From assembly GCA_017694785.1 (NCBI GenBank), contig JADIMK010000025.1, positions 1-41,819 of the forward strand: 41,819 nt of DNA. Reading direction: 5' to 3'. Shown here piece by piece: positions 1-7,640 of the stretch; positions within the stretch are counted from its first letter, which is position 1; each line of letters starts with the position of its first letter. Position numbers and translations under genes: made by a program. The notes under the pieces were generated by a model, which did no database searches, had not been told where the DNA came from, and saw only the letters and a program-made list of their open reading frames with translations. The DNA comes from Candidatus Cryptobacteroides intestinigallinarum (GTDB taxonomy: Bacteria; Bacteroidota; Bacteroidia; Bacteroidales; UBA932).

Positions 1-2
1 TG

Positions 3-158
3 GCTCAGATTGAGCATTCCAGGCACCGTTCGGTCGCCAACTTCACCGTGAACCTCATTGCAGGACTTTCTGCCTATTGCTTCTTCCCCAAAAAACCTAT
101 GATTGCTTTAGACAGATGTAATACCATAGACGATTATAACCAGTTGACTTTGTTTTAG
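3..158 (+). CDS. IS982-family transposase, C-terminal end (partial)
   Basis: The open frame entering from the window edge encodes 51 residues and then a TAG. It contains the stretch [14 protein letters not shown] followed by an [16 protein letters not shown] segment, which matches the conserved C-terminus of IS982-family DDE transposases as I know them (IEHxRHRS and PKKP motifs). The catalytic core would lie upstream, outside the window. The frame is intact to its stop, so the element could be complete and active, but this cannot be judged from 51 residues. Family assignment rests on motif memory only. Confidence 0.8.
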   Translation, partial: AQIEHSRHRSVANFTVNLIAGLSAYCFFPKKPMIALDRCNTIDDYNQLTLF

Positions 159-185
159 TTACTTTTCATCGAACTCACGTTAAAT
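159..185 (+). mobile_element. Probable right end of the IS982-type element
   Basis: Just after the transposase stop is a segment containing TCGAACTCACGTTAAA. IS elements usually end within a few tens of bases of the transposase stop, so the terminal inverted repeat probably lies here. The left end is outside the window, so neither the inverted repeat nor a target duplication can be verified. The rest of the gap up to about 329 is AT-rich with no gene I can support. Confidence 0.35.
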
Positions 186-329
186 TAATCTTCAATTATT
201 ATTGATTTACAATGAGTCACGTAAAAGAGTGATATAAAACTGAAACTTCAGAAAAAAGCCGGAGAGAACTATGTAATGGCTATTTATATTAAAATTCCAG
301 ACAATGAAAAAATAATGGTTATAAAATAA

Positions 330-365
330 AAGAAGACTATGAGACATTAGTTTCATAGTCTTCTT
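330..365 (-). terminator. Rho-independent terminator of the ompA-like gene
   Basis: A perfect 13-bp inverted repeat (330-342 paired with 353-365, core AGAAGACTATGA/TCATAGTCTTCT) surrounds a 10-base loop. Read on the minus strand, the stem is followed by TTTATTTTAT, a U-rich tail, so it terminates leftward transcription. It lies about 50 bases past the stop of the OmpA-domain gene. On the plus strand no T-run follows. Confidence 0.85.
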
Positions 366-412
366 CCTATCGCGTCCAGAGGGCTATAAGCCTCTGTTAT
401 TGATATGTATTG

Positions 413-1651
413 TTACTCCAGTACTACACATCTGTTAAGAAGTGGATCACCCCATCTGTCGACATCAGCACCTGCAGCTTTGACCACAAGACGGTCAGCA
501 GGGATATTGTATTTGGTCTGGAGCAGATTGTAGACATAATCGACTCTCATCTGGCTGAGCTGCTGATTACGTTTCTTCGAGCCGGTCTGCTTGTCAGCAT
601 AGCCTGTAATAGTAAAGACCTTCTCGCTGTCCTGCTCTATGACATTCCTGATATAGAAATCAAGATGGAAGAGTTCCTGCTTAGACAAAGTAGTCTTTCC
701 GATCTCAAAGAATACTGCACCTGGAGTGACATCAAGCATCACCTTCTCGACAACGACCTCAGGATTTTCCTCCATATCCTTTATCTTCGCCTTGAGCGCC
801 TCATTCTCTTTCTGGAGATCGTCATTATTGTCCTTTATCTGCTCATTGTCCTTGACGAGGACATCATTATTTGCCATGAGTGTACCGACCTGAGACTCAA
901 GAGCTTCACGGTTTGAACGCTTGAAACCCGTCCTGCCGAGGTTGATTGCCACTCCGAAAGTAGCAGATGTCATACCTCCCACCCTGCTTTTTCCATAGAC
1001 ATACGGTGCAGAATCAAATCCGTCCTTTACAATCATCTGATGGAATTCAAGGGTAAGGTTGACACGATTGCTGATACGGATATTGTTCAGGAGGCCGACT
1101 CCTACAGCAAGCTCATTGTTTGCCCAGTTTACACCTGACTTATAAGACCTTGCATAACCTGCAGAAAGGAATGGAATGAAATTCCACAGCCTTGTCTCCT
1201 TGTAGCCGCTTATAGCATTCGAAAGATTCCAGAGAACATCACCATGAATATACATCTGTCCGAAACTGTTCTTGTACAGTCCCTCTGAATTCGCTTCAGC
1301 AGATGAAAACTGGTATGGGACTTCAGACCATGATTTTCCCATCAGGCCCTTATAGCCAATTCTTACACCGACACTAGGAGTGATCCATTTGCCGACATTT
1401 ACATCAAGTGCCGGAGCCAGCCTTCCGCCGAATGTTCCAGGCATCTTGAATTCGTGCTCATAGATATTAACACCTCCAGCAACACCAATCCAGACGTTGT
1501 CGAAAAGTCTGTTTGTCTCATAGGCACCACGGACAATCTTTCCGTTCTCATCACGGTTGTTGTCCTCTTGCGCATTGGCATTGTAAGAGAATACTCCTAC
1601 AACTAAAGAAAGCGCCACAGTGCAAAGTATACGCATCGTTTTCATAATCAT
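413..1651 (-). CDS. OmpA-domain outer-membrane protein
   Basis: A 412-residue protein likely to anchor the outer membrane to peptidoglycan. It begins with a signal peptide (about residues 1-27, cleavage near NANA-QE), then a probable beta-barrel of about 200 residues, a heptad-rich coiled-coil linker (about 245-295, many Glu/Asn/Leu) and a C-terminal OmpA-like domain (about 310-412). That domain contains FFEIGKTTLS, ITGYADKQTG and a terminal LNRCVV. The start is either of two ATGs two codons apart (1651 or 1645). It has its own promoter at 1695-1724 and a terminator at 330-365, so it appears monocistronic. Major OmpA-type porins are common and abundant in Bacteroidales; the exact paralogue is not assignable. 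Confidence 0.9.
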   Translation of the reverse strand: MIMKTMRILCTVALSLVVGVFSYNANAQEDNNRDENGKIVRGAYETNRLFDNVWIGVAGGVNIYEHEFKMPGTFGGRLAPALDVNVGKWITPSVGVRIGYKGLMGKSWSEVPYQFSSAEANSEGLYKNSFGQMYIHGDVLWNLSNAISGYKETRLWNFIPFLSAGYARSYKSGVNWANNELAVGVGLLNNIRISNRVNLTLEFHQMIVKDGFDSAPYVYGKSRVGGMTSATFGVAINLGRTGFKRSNREALESQVGTLMANNDVLVKDNEQIKDNNDDLQKENEALKAKIKDMEENPEVVVEKVMLDVTPGAVFFEIGKTTLSKQELFHLDFYIRNVIEQDSEKVFTITGYADKQTGSKKRNQQLSQMRVDYVYNLLQTKYNIPADRLVVKAAGADVDRWGDPLLNRCVVLE

Positions 1652-1694
1652 TACTTTAAATAAGCAATTTATTTTGCCTTCTATTTCAAGCCGG

Positions 1695-1724
1695 CAAAAT
1701 TACAAAAAAATTCATATAATCCAA
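1695..1724 (-). promoter_or_regulatory. Bacteroidota-type promoter of the ompA-like gene
   Basis: On the minus strand a TTG (1722-1724) is followed by exactly 19 bases and then TAATTTTG (1695-1702), matching the Bacteroidota sigma-70-type consensus TTG, 19-21 bp, TAnnTTTG. It lies about 44 bases before the start codon. Spacing and both boxes are ideal. Confidence 0.8.
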
Positions 1725-1766
1725 TTCCCAGACAAAAAAAACATACTATCGCCTTGAAAAAGACCG

Positions 1767-2612
1767 CTATTGCTTATTCAGGAAACATTCTATCGTGTTT
1801 TCCATAAGGCAGCATATAGTCATTGGCCCTACACCGCCGGGAACCGGAGTAATGACTGATGCCTTCGGTTCTATGGCAGCGAAATCGACATCGCCGCAGA
1901 GCTTCCCGGTCTGTGGATCACGGTTGACCCCGACATCAATCACAACAGTACCTTCTGAGACCATATCTGCCGTCACAAACCTTGGCTTTCCAATAGCCAC
2001 AACAAGTATCTCTGCCTGTCTGGTAAGATCAGGAAGATTCCGGGTGCGGCTGTGTGCTATCGTAACTGTAGCGTTCTGATCCAGAAGAAGTTTGGCAACC
2101 GGCAGTCCGACGATGTTGCTCCTGCCTATCACCACTGCTCTCTTGCCTTCAATCTGCACGCCTGCAGACTTCAGCATCTTGATTATCCCCTTTGGTGTGC
2201 AAGGCAGGACACAAGGCTGCTTCTGCCACAAAGCGGCGACATTCAGAGGATGGAATCCATCCACGTCCTTCTCCTTTGATATGGTCTCAATGACCCTGGC
2301 TTCGCTTATGTGCTTCGGAAGCGGGAGCTGCACGAGTATGCCGTCCACGGTATCGTCAGCATTCAGTTCCCTGATCAGGGACAGAAGTTCCTCCTCAGAG
2401 ATGGTATCAGGCTTCCTGATCGTCGTGTTCCTGATGCCCACTACCTCAGAAGCCTTTGCTTTTCCCGTTACATAAGACACGCTCGCAGGGTCATCCCCGA
2501 CAAGTATGACTACGAGATGCGGAACACGCCCGTATTTTTCAGGGAAGGTAGCAACTTCCGCTGCCATATCGGCCTTCAGTCTGGCCGACAGTTCTTTACC
2601 GCTTATTATCAT
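1767..2612 (-). CDS. folD: Methylenetetrahydrofolate dehydrogenase/cyclohydrolase
   Basis: FolD interconverts 5,10-methylene-THF and 10-formyl-THF, the formyl donor for purine synthesis. The 281-residue length is typical. Residues 47-51 YVTGK give the catalytic Tyr and Lys of the active site, and PVPGGVGPMT near 256-265 is the family signature; a Rossmann segment with GRSNIVGLP lies in between. It is the last gene of the purM-purH-purD-folD run, and its ATG lies 17 bases inside the purD 3' end, suggesting translational coupling. Its product feeds PurH encoded two genes upstream. No clear terminator follows; a T-run at 1735-1741 lacks a convincing hairpin. Confidence 0.96.
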   Translation of the reverse strand: MIISGKELSARLKADMAAEVATFPEKYGRVPHLVVILVGDDPASVSYVTGKAKASEVVGIRNTTIRKPDTISEEELLSLIRELNADDTVDGILVQLPLPKHISEARVIETISKEKDVDGFHPLNVAALWQKQPCVLPCTPKGIIKMLKSAGVQIEGKRAVVIGRSNIVGLPVAKLLLDQNATVTIAHSRTRNLPDLTRQAEILVVAIGKPRFVTADMVSEGTVVIDVGVNRDPQTGKLCGDVDFAAIEPKASVITPVPGGVGPMTICCLMENTIECFLNKQ

Positions 2613-3933
2613 TTATTGTATTCTCCTCTTTACTATATGAAAACATATCTATGGACCCTTCCTGCAGGACTCTCCAGCCTATGTCACGACGGTAGAAAAG
2701 GTTGGAGCAACGGATCTTCTCCACTGCCTCAAGTGCCTTGTCATGCGCTTTAAGCAGAGTATCACCGAAGCCGATAACCATCAGCACGCGGCCTCCGGCT
2801 GTTACAGTCTTCCCCTCCTTGATTGCCGTCCCCATGTGATAGATGCGGACATCAGGATCGGCAAGGGCATCGTCCAGTCCTTCTATCTCGAATCCTTTCT
2901 GATAGGATCCCGGATATCCCTTGGAAGCCATCACAAAGCCCATTGCAGCCCTCGTGTCCCACTCGATGTCCGGCATTGCTGACCCGTCGGCAACTGCCGA
3001 GAATATTTCATATATGTCGGTCTTGAGCAGAGGCAGCACAACTTCCGTCTCAGGATCTCCGAAGCGGCAGTTGAATTCTATCACCTTGATGCCGGAAGGA
3101 GTCTTCATAAGGCCTCCGTAAAGCACGCCTTTGAAAGGCCTGCCTTCCTTTACCATTGCTGAAGCTACCGGTTTCATGATATGCTCCATTGCGAAAGCCC
3201 TGTCTTCTTCTGTGATGAAAGGCAGCGGAGAATATGCGCCCATGCCGCCTGTGTTCGGGCCCTTGTCTCCTTCAAAAGCCCTCTTATGATCCTGTGAAAG
3301 AGCCATCGGGAACACCCTTTCTCCGTCGACAAAGCACATGAACGAAAATTCAGGGCCCGTAAGGAATTCCTCTATGACGACCTTGCCTTTGCCGAACTTG
3401 TCGTCAAGGAGCATATCACGGAGAGTATGGTCGGCTTCTTCAAGGGTCTCAGGTATCACCACACCCTTTCCGGCCGCAAGTCCGTCATATTTGAGCACTA
3501 CAGGAAAACTTCCCGCCTTGACATATTCAAGGGCCTGCCCATAGTCTTCAAATGTCCTGTATGCTGCGGTAGGCACATTGTACTTAGCCATCAGATGCTT
3601 TGCGAAATCCTTGCTGGACTCTATCACGGCAGCTGACTTCGACGGGCCGAATATCCTGAGCCCGGCTTCATTGAATACGTCTGCTATACCTGCTGCCAGA
3701 GCCACTTCCGGCCCCACGACAGTCAGGTCCACATGATGGCCGTGGGCAAAGTCCCTGAGCTCCTCCACCTGTGTATCCTTGAGAGGAACGCACTCAGCCT
3801 GAGCAGCTATCCCGGCATTGCCCGGAGCACAGTATATCTTGCCTACCTGAGGTGAACGGGACAGCGCATCGACAATCGCATGGCATCTTCCGCCTCCTCC
3901 CACGACCAGGACAGTCTTCTTATCTTTCTCCAT
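2596..3933 (-). CDS. purD: Phosphoribosylamine-glycine ligase (GARS)
   Basis: PurD joins 5-phosphoribosylamine to glycine using ATP, step 2 of de novo IMP synthesis. The 445-residue protein has the N-terminal domain (VLVVGGGGRCHA at 8-19), the ATP-grasp region (VLKYDGLAAGKGV, then VIEEFLTGPEFS) and GPNTGGMGAYSP, then the metal-binding FNCRFGDPETEV. The N-terminal loop reads GGRCHA where many homologues have GGREHA. It lies 14 bases after purH and overlaps folD by 17 bases. The last ten residues are charged and low-complexity, a consequence of the overlap with the folD start. Confidence 0.97.
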   Translation of the reverse strand: MEKDKKTVLVVGGGGRCHAIVDALSRSPQVGKIYCAPGNAGIAAQAECVPLKDTQVEELRDFAHGHHVDLTVVGPEVALAAGIADVFNEAGLRIFGPSKSAAVIESSKDFAKHLMAKYNVPTAAYRTFEDYGQALEYVKAGSFPVVLKYDGLAAGKGVVIPETLEEADHTLRDMLLDDKFGKGKVVIEEFLTGPEFSFMCFVDGERVFPMALSQDHKRAFEGDKGPNTGGMGAYSPLPFITEEDRAFAMEHIMKPVASAMVKEGRPFKGVLYGGLMKTPSGIKVIEFNCRFGDPETEVVLPLLKTDIYEIFSAVADGSAMPDIEWDTRAAMGFVMASKGYPGSYQKGFEIEGLDDALADPDVRIYHMGTAIKEGKTVTAGGRVLMVIGFGDTLLKAHDKALEAVEKIRCSNLFYRRDIGWRVLQEGSIDMFSYSKEENTINDNKR

Positions 3934-3947
3934 ATCGCAGATGAGGA

Positions 3948-5498
3948 TTAATGTTTGAAATGACGTTCTCCTGTGAACATCATGGATATGCCGTATTCGT
4001 CAGCCTTGACGATCGAATCATTGTCCCTGATGCTTCCGCCAGGCTGTGCGATGGCCTTGACCCCGTATTCGTGGGCAAGTGTGACGCAGTCGTCGAACGG
4101 GAAGAATGCATCCGAGCCCATCACAAGTCCTACAGTACGTACATCCACGCCTTTCTCCTTAAGGTTGGCCTCTGCCTCCTCAAGCGCGATCTTGGCCGAT
4201 CCGATACGGTTCATCTGGCCTGCGCCGACACCGAGTGTCATGCCGTCCTTGACTACTACTATTGCATTGGACTTGATGTGCTTTACAATCTTCCATGCGA
4301 AATTCAGGTCCGACATGTAGGCCTCGTCCGGCTTTACCTTCGTGACACACATGTCCGCTGTCACTTCCTTGATGCCGAGATCCTGGTTCTGTGCAAGCAT
4401 GCCGCCGTTCACACTCACATACTGCATCCTCGGAGTGGTGTCCTTTGTCATGTCCACCTTCAGCAGACGGAGATTCTTCTTGGTACGGAGAAGTTCAAGA
4501 GCCTCGTCAGAGAATGACGGAGCCATGATGATCTCAAGGAATATAGGCTTCATCAGCTGTGCAGTCTCAAGGTCGATCTCCCTGTTTGTGGCCACGATAC
4601 CGCCGAAGATGCTGACCTTGTCGGCTTCAAATGCCTTCTTCCAGGCTTCAGTGACATCCTTTCCGATGGCAGCGCCGCATGGATTCATGTGCTTGAGGCC
4701 GACACAGAACGGACAGTCGAATTCACGCACGATGTTGAGCGCGGCATTGGCGTCCTGTATATTGTTGTATGAAAGCTCCTTGCCGTTGAGCTGTTCTGCT
4801 GTTGCGAGAGAGTAAGGGACTTTCTCTATTGAAGCGTAGAACTTCGCCTGCTGGTGAGGATTCTCTCCATAGCGGAGTGACTGCTTCAGGTCATATTCAA
4901 GGAAAAGCTTTTCGTTCAGCCCGGCCTGCTTTCTCATGTATGTGGCAATCATGATGTCATACTCTGCAGTATGGGTATAGGCTTTGGCTGAAAGCTTGAG
5001 TCTTGTCTCAGGAAGAGTATTTCCTGTAGAACGGATCTCGTCGAGGATAGCCTTGTAGTCTTCCGGATGGCAGACTACTGTCACATCCCTCCAGTTCTTG
5101 GCTGCACTGCGGAGCATTGAAGGGCCTCCTATATCGATGTTCTCTATGGCATCCTCCATGGTCACGTCAGGCTTAGAAATGGTCTGCTTGAAAGGATAGA
5201 GATTGACACACACCATGTCAATGTACTCGATGCCGTTCTCCTTGAGCTGACGGCGGTGGCTTTCAAGGTCCCTGCGGCCCAGAAGCGCCCCGTGCACCTT
5301 AGGATGGAGGGTCTTCACCCTGCCGTCGCAGATCTCAGGAAATCCTGTGATCTCACTGATGTTGATGACTTTGAGCCCTGCTTCCTGCAGAAGCTTCATT
5401 GTGCCTCCCGTGGCTATGATTTCCCAGCCGAGAGACTCAAGACCACTGGCGAATTCTACCACGCCAGTCTTATCGCTAACTGAAAATAATGCTCTCAT
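3948..5498 (-). CDS. purH: Bifunctional AICAR transformylase/IMP cyclohydrolase
   Basis: PurH performs the last two steps of IMP synthesis. The 516-residue protein has the N-terminal MGS-fold cyclohydrolase (about 1-135, starting RALFSVSDKTG, with GGTMKLL and HPKVHGALLGRR) and the C-terminal transformylase (SLRYGENPHQQAKFY near the domain junction, KHMNPCGAAIG, and SDAFFPFDD near the end). Length matches the family. It follows purM by 33 bases and precedes purD by 14 bases, so one transcript is likely. Its formyl donor is supplied by FolD from the same run. Confidence 0.97.
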   Translation of the reverse strand: MRALFSVSDKTGVVEFASGLESLGWEIIATGGTMKLLQEAGLKVINISEITGFPEICDGRVKTLHPKVHGALLGRRDLESHRRQLKENGIEYIDMVCVNLYPFKQTISKPDVTMEDAIENIDIGGPSMLRSAAKNWRDVTVVCHPEDYKAILDEIRSTGNTLPETRLKLSAKAYTHTAEYDIMIATYMRKQAGLNEKLFLEYDLKQSLRYGENPHQQAKFYASIEKVPYSLATAEQLNGKELSYNNIQDANAALNIVREFDCPFCVGLKHMNPCGAAIGKDVTEAWKKAFEADKVSIFGGIVATNREIDLETAQLMKPIFLEIIMAPSFSDEALELLRTKKNLRLLKVDMTKDTTPRMQYVSVNGGMLAQNQDLGIKEVTADMCVTKVKPDEAYMSDLNFAWKIVKHIKSNAIVVVKDGMTLGVGAGQMNRIGSAKIALEEAEANLKEKGVDVRTVGLVMGSDAFFPFDDCVTLAHEYGVKAIAQPGGSIRDNDSIVKADEYGISMMFTGERHFKH

Positions 5499-5531
5499 AT
5501 TGCACCTCTATATTGTTTGTTGTTCTTCGTA

Positions 5532-6557
5532 TCAGATGATAGATACACCAGGACGGTCTGTGACACGGCCTATGACCGATGCCTTCTCCCCATGGGACTC
5601 GAGGATGGAGATAGCCTTGCCTGCCTCAGCCTCATCGAGGGCGAGCACCATTCCGATTCCCATATTGAAGATGTTGAACATCTCCCTGTGGGCTACCTTG
5701 CCGTATTTCTCAAGGAAATGGAATATAGGAAGTATCTCCCATGAGCCTTCCTTGACCTCGATCCCCTGTCCTTCCTTCAGGATACGCGGGATGTTCTCAT
5801 CAAATCCGCCTCCGGTGATATGTGCCACGCCATGGACATCGCAGTTGCGGATGACGTCCAGCACCTGCTTTACATATATCTTCGTAGGGGTAAGGGCAAC
5901 TTCACCGAGGACTTTGCCTCCAAGCTCCGGATAGCTTGCCTTGAGATCGAGGCTGTTGTCAGCAAAGATCTTGCGGACAAGGCTGAAGCCGTTGGAATGC
6001 ACGCCTGAAGACGCGATCCCGACAAGCACATCACCCACTTTGACCTTGCTTCCGTCGATGAGTTTCGACTTCTCGACTACACCGGTAGTGAATCCTGCTA
6101 TATCATATTCTCCATCTGAATACATTCCCGGCATCTCGGCGGTCTCACCGCCCACAAGGGCACAGCCTGCCTGACGGCAACCTTCTGCCACACCGGCCAC
6201 AATGGCCTCGATCTTTGCCGGTTCATTATGGCCGACAGCCACATAGTCAAGGAAAAAGAGAGGTTCGGCTCCCTGGGCCAGGACGTCGTTCACACACATG
6301 GCCACCGCATCGATTCCTATGGTGTCATGCTTGTCCATAGCGAAGGCAAGCTTGAGTTTTGTACCCACTCCGTCAGTACCGCTGACAAGAACCGGTTCCT
6401 TGATGTTGAGGGCCGACAGGTCGAACATTCCTCCGAACGAGCCTATGTTGCCCATGACGCCTGCGCGAGCTGTTGAAGCCACGTGGCTTTTGATCCTGCG
6501 GACTACTTCGTAACCTGCCTCGAGGTTGACTCCCGCCTTTTCATAACTGACTGCCAT
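5532..6557 (-). CDS. purM: Phosphoribosylformylglycinamidine cyclo-ligase (AIR synthetase)
   Basis: PurM converts FGAM to AIR with ATP, the step after PurL. The 341-residue protein shows the family features: [50 protein letters not shown] and [13 protein letters not shown]. It is the first gene of the purM-purH-purD-folD run. A TATATTTG box lies about 100 bases upstream (6656-6663), so this run can probably be transcribed separately from the purE-coaW run ahead of it. Confidence 0.97.
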   Translation of the reverse strand: MAVSYEKAGVNLEAGYEVVRRIKSHVASTARAGVMGNIGSFGGMFDLSALNIKEPVLVSGTDGVGTKLKLAFAMDKHDTIGIDAVAMCVNDVLAQGAEPLFFLDYVAVGHNEPAKIEAIVAGVAEGCRQAGCALVGGETAEMPGMYSDGEYDIAGFTTGVVEKSKLIDGSKVKVGDVLVGIASSGVHSNGFSLVRKIFADNSLDLKASYPELGGKVLGEVALTPTKIYVKQVLDVIRNCDVHGVAHITGGGFDENIPRILKEGQGIEVKEGSWEILPIFHFLEKYGKVAHREMFNIFNMGIGMVLALDEAEAGKAISILESHGEKASVIGRVTDRPGVSII

Positions 6558-6655
6558 AATATTATATAGTCTTAAAAATTATTTTCATTTAACGGTCAAT
6601 GTCCCTGGACATTCCCCGGAGTCCGCAATCTGTGCTGCAGACTATGCATTTCATA

Positions 6656-6663
6656 CAAATATA
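6656..6663 (-). promoter_or_regulatory. Probable -7 box of a promoter for purM-purH-purD-folD
   Basis: On the minus strand TATATTTG fits the TAnnTTTG -7 element. No good TTG is found 19-21 bases upstream, so the promoter may be weak or activator-dependent. It leaves an untranslated leader of roughly 90 bases that contains a small TGTCC/GGACA inverted repeat (6600-6611). Confidence 0.5.
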
Positions 6664-6697
6664 GCACAAATAAGAGACTTTATGTTATAATGCTCCA

Positions 6698-6729
6698 CGG
6701 CCTGATACCGAGGTCTGGTACACTGGCCG
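6698..6729 (-). other. Stem-loop between coaW and purM
   Basis: CGGCC (6698-6702) can pair with GGCCG (6725-6729), and inside it TACC (6706-6709) pairs with GGTA (6717-6720). No T-run follows on the minus strand, so this is not a standard terminator. It may be a weak pause or processing site between the two purine runs. Confidence 0.3.
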
Positions 6730-6812
6730 CTACCTGACACCACTGCCTTGTACGATGCCAGCTACCTGACACCACTGCCTTGTACGATGCCAGCTATCTG
6801 ACACCACTGCCG
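6717..6812. repeat. Three-copy 32-bp tandem repeat spanning the coaW stop codon
   Basis: Three consecutive 32-base units (6717-6748, 6749-6780, 6781-6812) share the core CTACCTGACACCACTGCC. Units 2 and 3 differ at two positions (T for C inside, and the last base); unit 1 differs at several bases in its first third. Unit 3 encodes the last residues and the TAG of coaW, so the other two copies look like downstream duplicates of the gene's 3' end. Because 32 is not a multiple of three, copy-number change would not extend the reading frame cleanly, but every copy keeps the TAG in the same place. Confidence 0.9.
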
Positions 6813-7621
6813 TTGATAAAGCCCAGAGCTGCACCTATCGCCGTCCTGTATTCGGTATATTCAGGTATGTGTACCCTTATGCCGTACAGAGCCTCTATCC
6901 TGTCATACAGCGGACGGCTCTGCGGCAGAAGAGGAAGATTGCCTATAAGCACGAAATCCTTTATGGAAGTAGAGTACGACACCAGGTTTGCTGCACTGCC
7001 GATAGTCTGCAATATCATGTTTATGATGCCTGCAGCAACATCGGCGGGCTCGGCGTTTGCCTCCGCTTTGCCCAGATTGGATGCCGTGACACTTGACGGA
7101 AGCCCAGGGATCTCAACCCTGGAAATGTCCCCTATCTGAAGGTCGACCTTTGTGGCATCTCCACGTGAGGCCATTGCCACCACCTGCCTGAGGTCATGGG
7201 AATGGAACAATATCCTGGAAAGGCCCTGGAGAGTACCTCCTCCGATGGCCATTCCGCCCATGTACTCGATTCTGTCACCGTCAACCTTGATGAATGAAGT
7301 ACCTGTTCCCATGCTTACTACAATCATCCGTTCAAGTCCGCTGCGGAACCTTGCGCCCAAGGCATTTGCCATGAACTCATCGGTCCTTGCCGTAGGCAGT
7401 CCGTACAGGCTTCCCTCAACATATGCGCTGCCCACTCCTGTAAGCATCACCTGGCTGACATCGGAAAGCTCTATCCTGTTATCATAGATATATTTTCCGA
7501 AGGCTCCGAAAAGGGATGTGATAGGGTCTGCCGCAGTGATGAACTGCGGAGAACATATCTCACCATTCTCTATTCCCACTATTTTCGTGGTACTTCCGCC
7601 TACGTCTATTCCGATTACCAT
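6794..7621 (-). CDS. coaW: Type II pantothenate kinase (CoaW-like)
   Basis: Phosphorylates pantothenate in the first step of CoA synthesis. The protein is 275 residues from the ATG at 7621; the frame is open further upstream, but that part is the shadow of purF, and MVIGIDVGGSTTKIVG is the expected N-terminus of the ASKHA-fold PanK-II family. Later motifs are MLTGVGSAYVEG, VSMGTGTSFI, GGGTLQGLSR and a C-terminal GAALGFI. It starts 19 bases after purF, so it is almost certainly in the purine operon. Its end lies in the 32-bp tandem repeat. Type II kinases are usually not feedback-inhibited like CoaA, as known for the staphylococcal enzyme. Confidence 0.9.
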   Translation of the reverse strand: MVIGIDVGGSTTKIVGIENGEICSPQFITAADPITSLFGAFGKYIYDNRIELSDVSQVMLTGVGSAYVEGSLYGLPTARTDEFMANALGARFRSGLERMIVVSMGTGTSFIKVDGDRIEYMGGMAIGGGTLQGLSRILFHSHDLRQVVAMASRGDATKVDLQIGDISRVEIPGLPSSVTASNLGKAEANAEPADVAAGIINMILQTIGSAANLVSYSTSIKDFVLIGNLPLLPQSRPLYDRIEALYGIRVHIPEYTEYRTAIGAALGFINGSGVR

Positions 7622-7640
7622 TTCAAATATCTGTACTATA

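Noticed and set aside
276..329. 17-codon plus-strand frame before the terminator
   Set aside because: Too short, lysine/isoleucine-rich as expected of AT-rich spacer, and the hairpin after it has its T-run on the other strand.
410..916. 168-codon plus-strand frame over the ompA-like gene
   Set aside because: It is antisense to a gene with signal peptide, coiled coil and OmpA domain; its translation has no recognisable domain.
1740..1766. Terminator after folD
   Set aside because: A T-run is present on the minus strand but the preceding bases do not form a stable stem.
6558..6716. Possible purine riboswitch or PurR box upstream of purM
   Set aside because: No conserved three-way-junction core or PurR-type operator could be recognised; only small inverted repeats are present.
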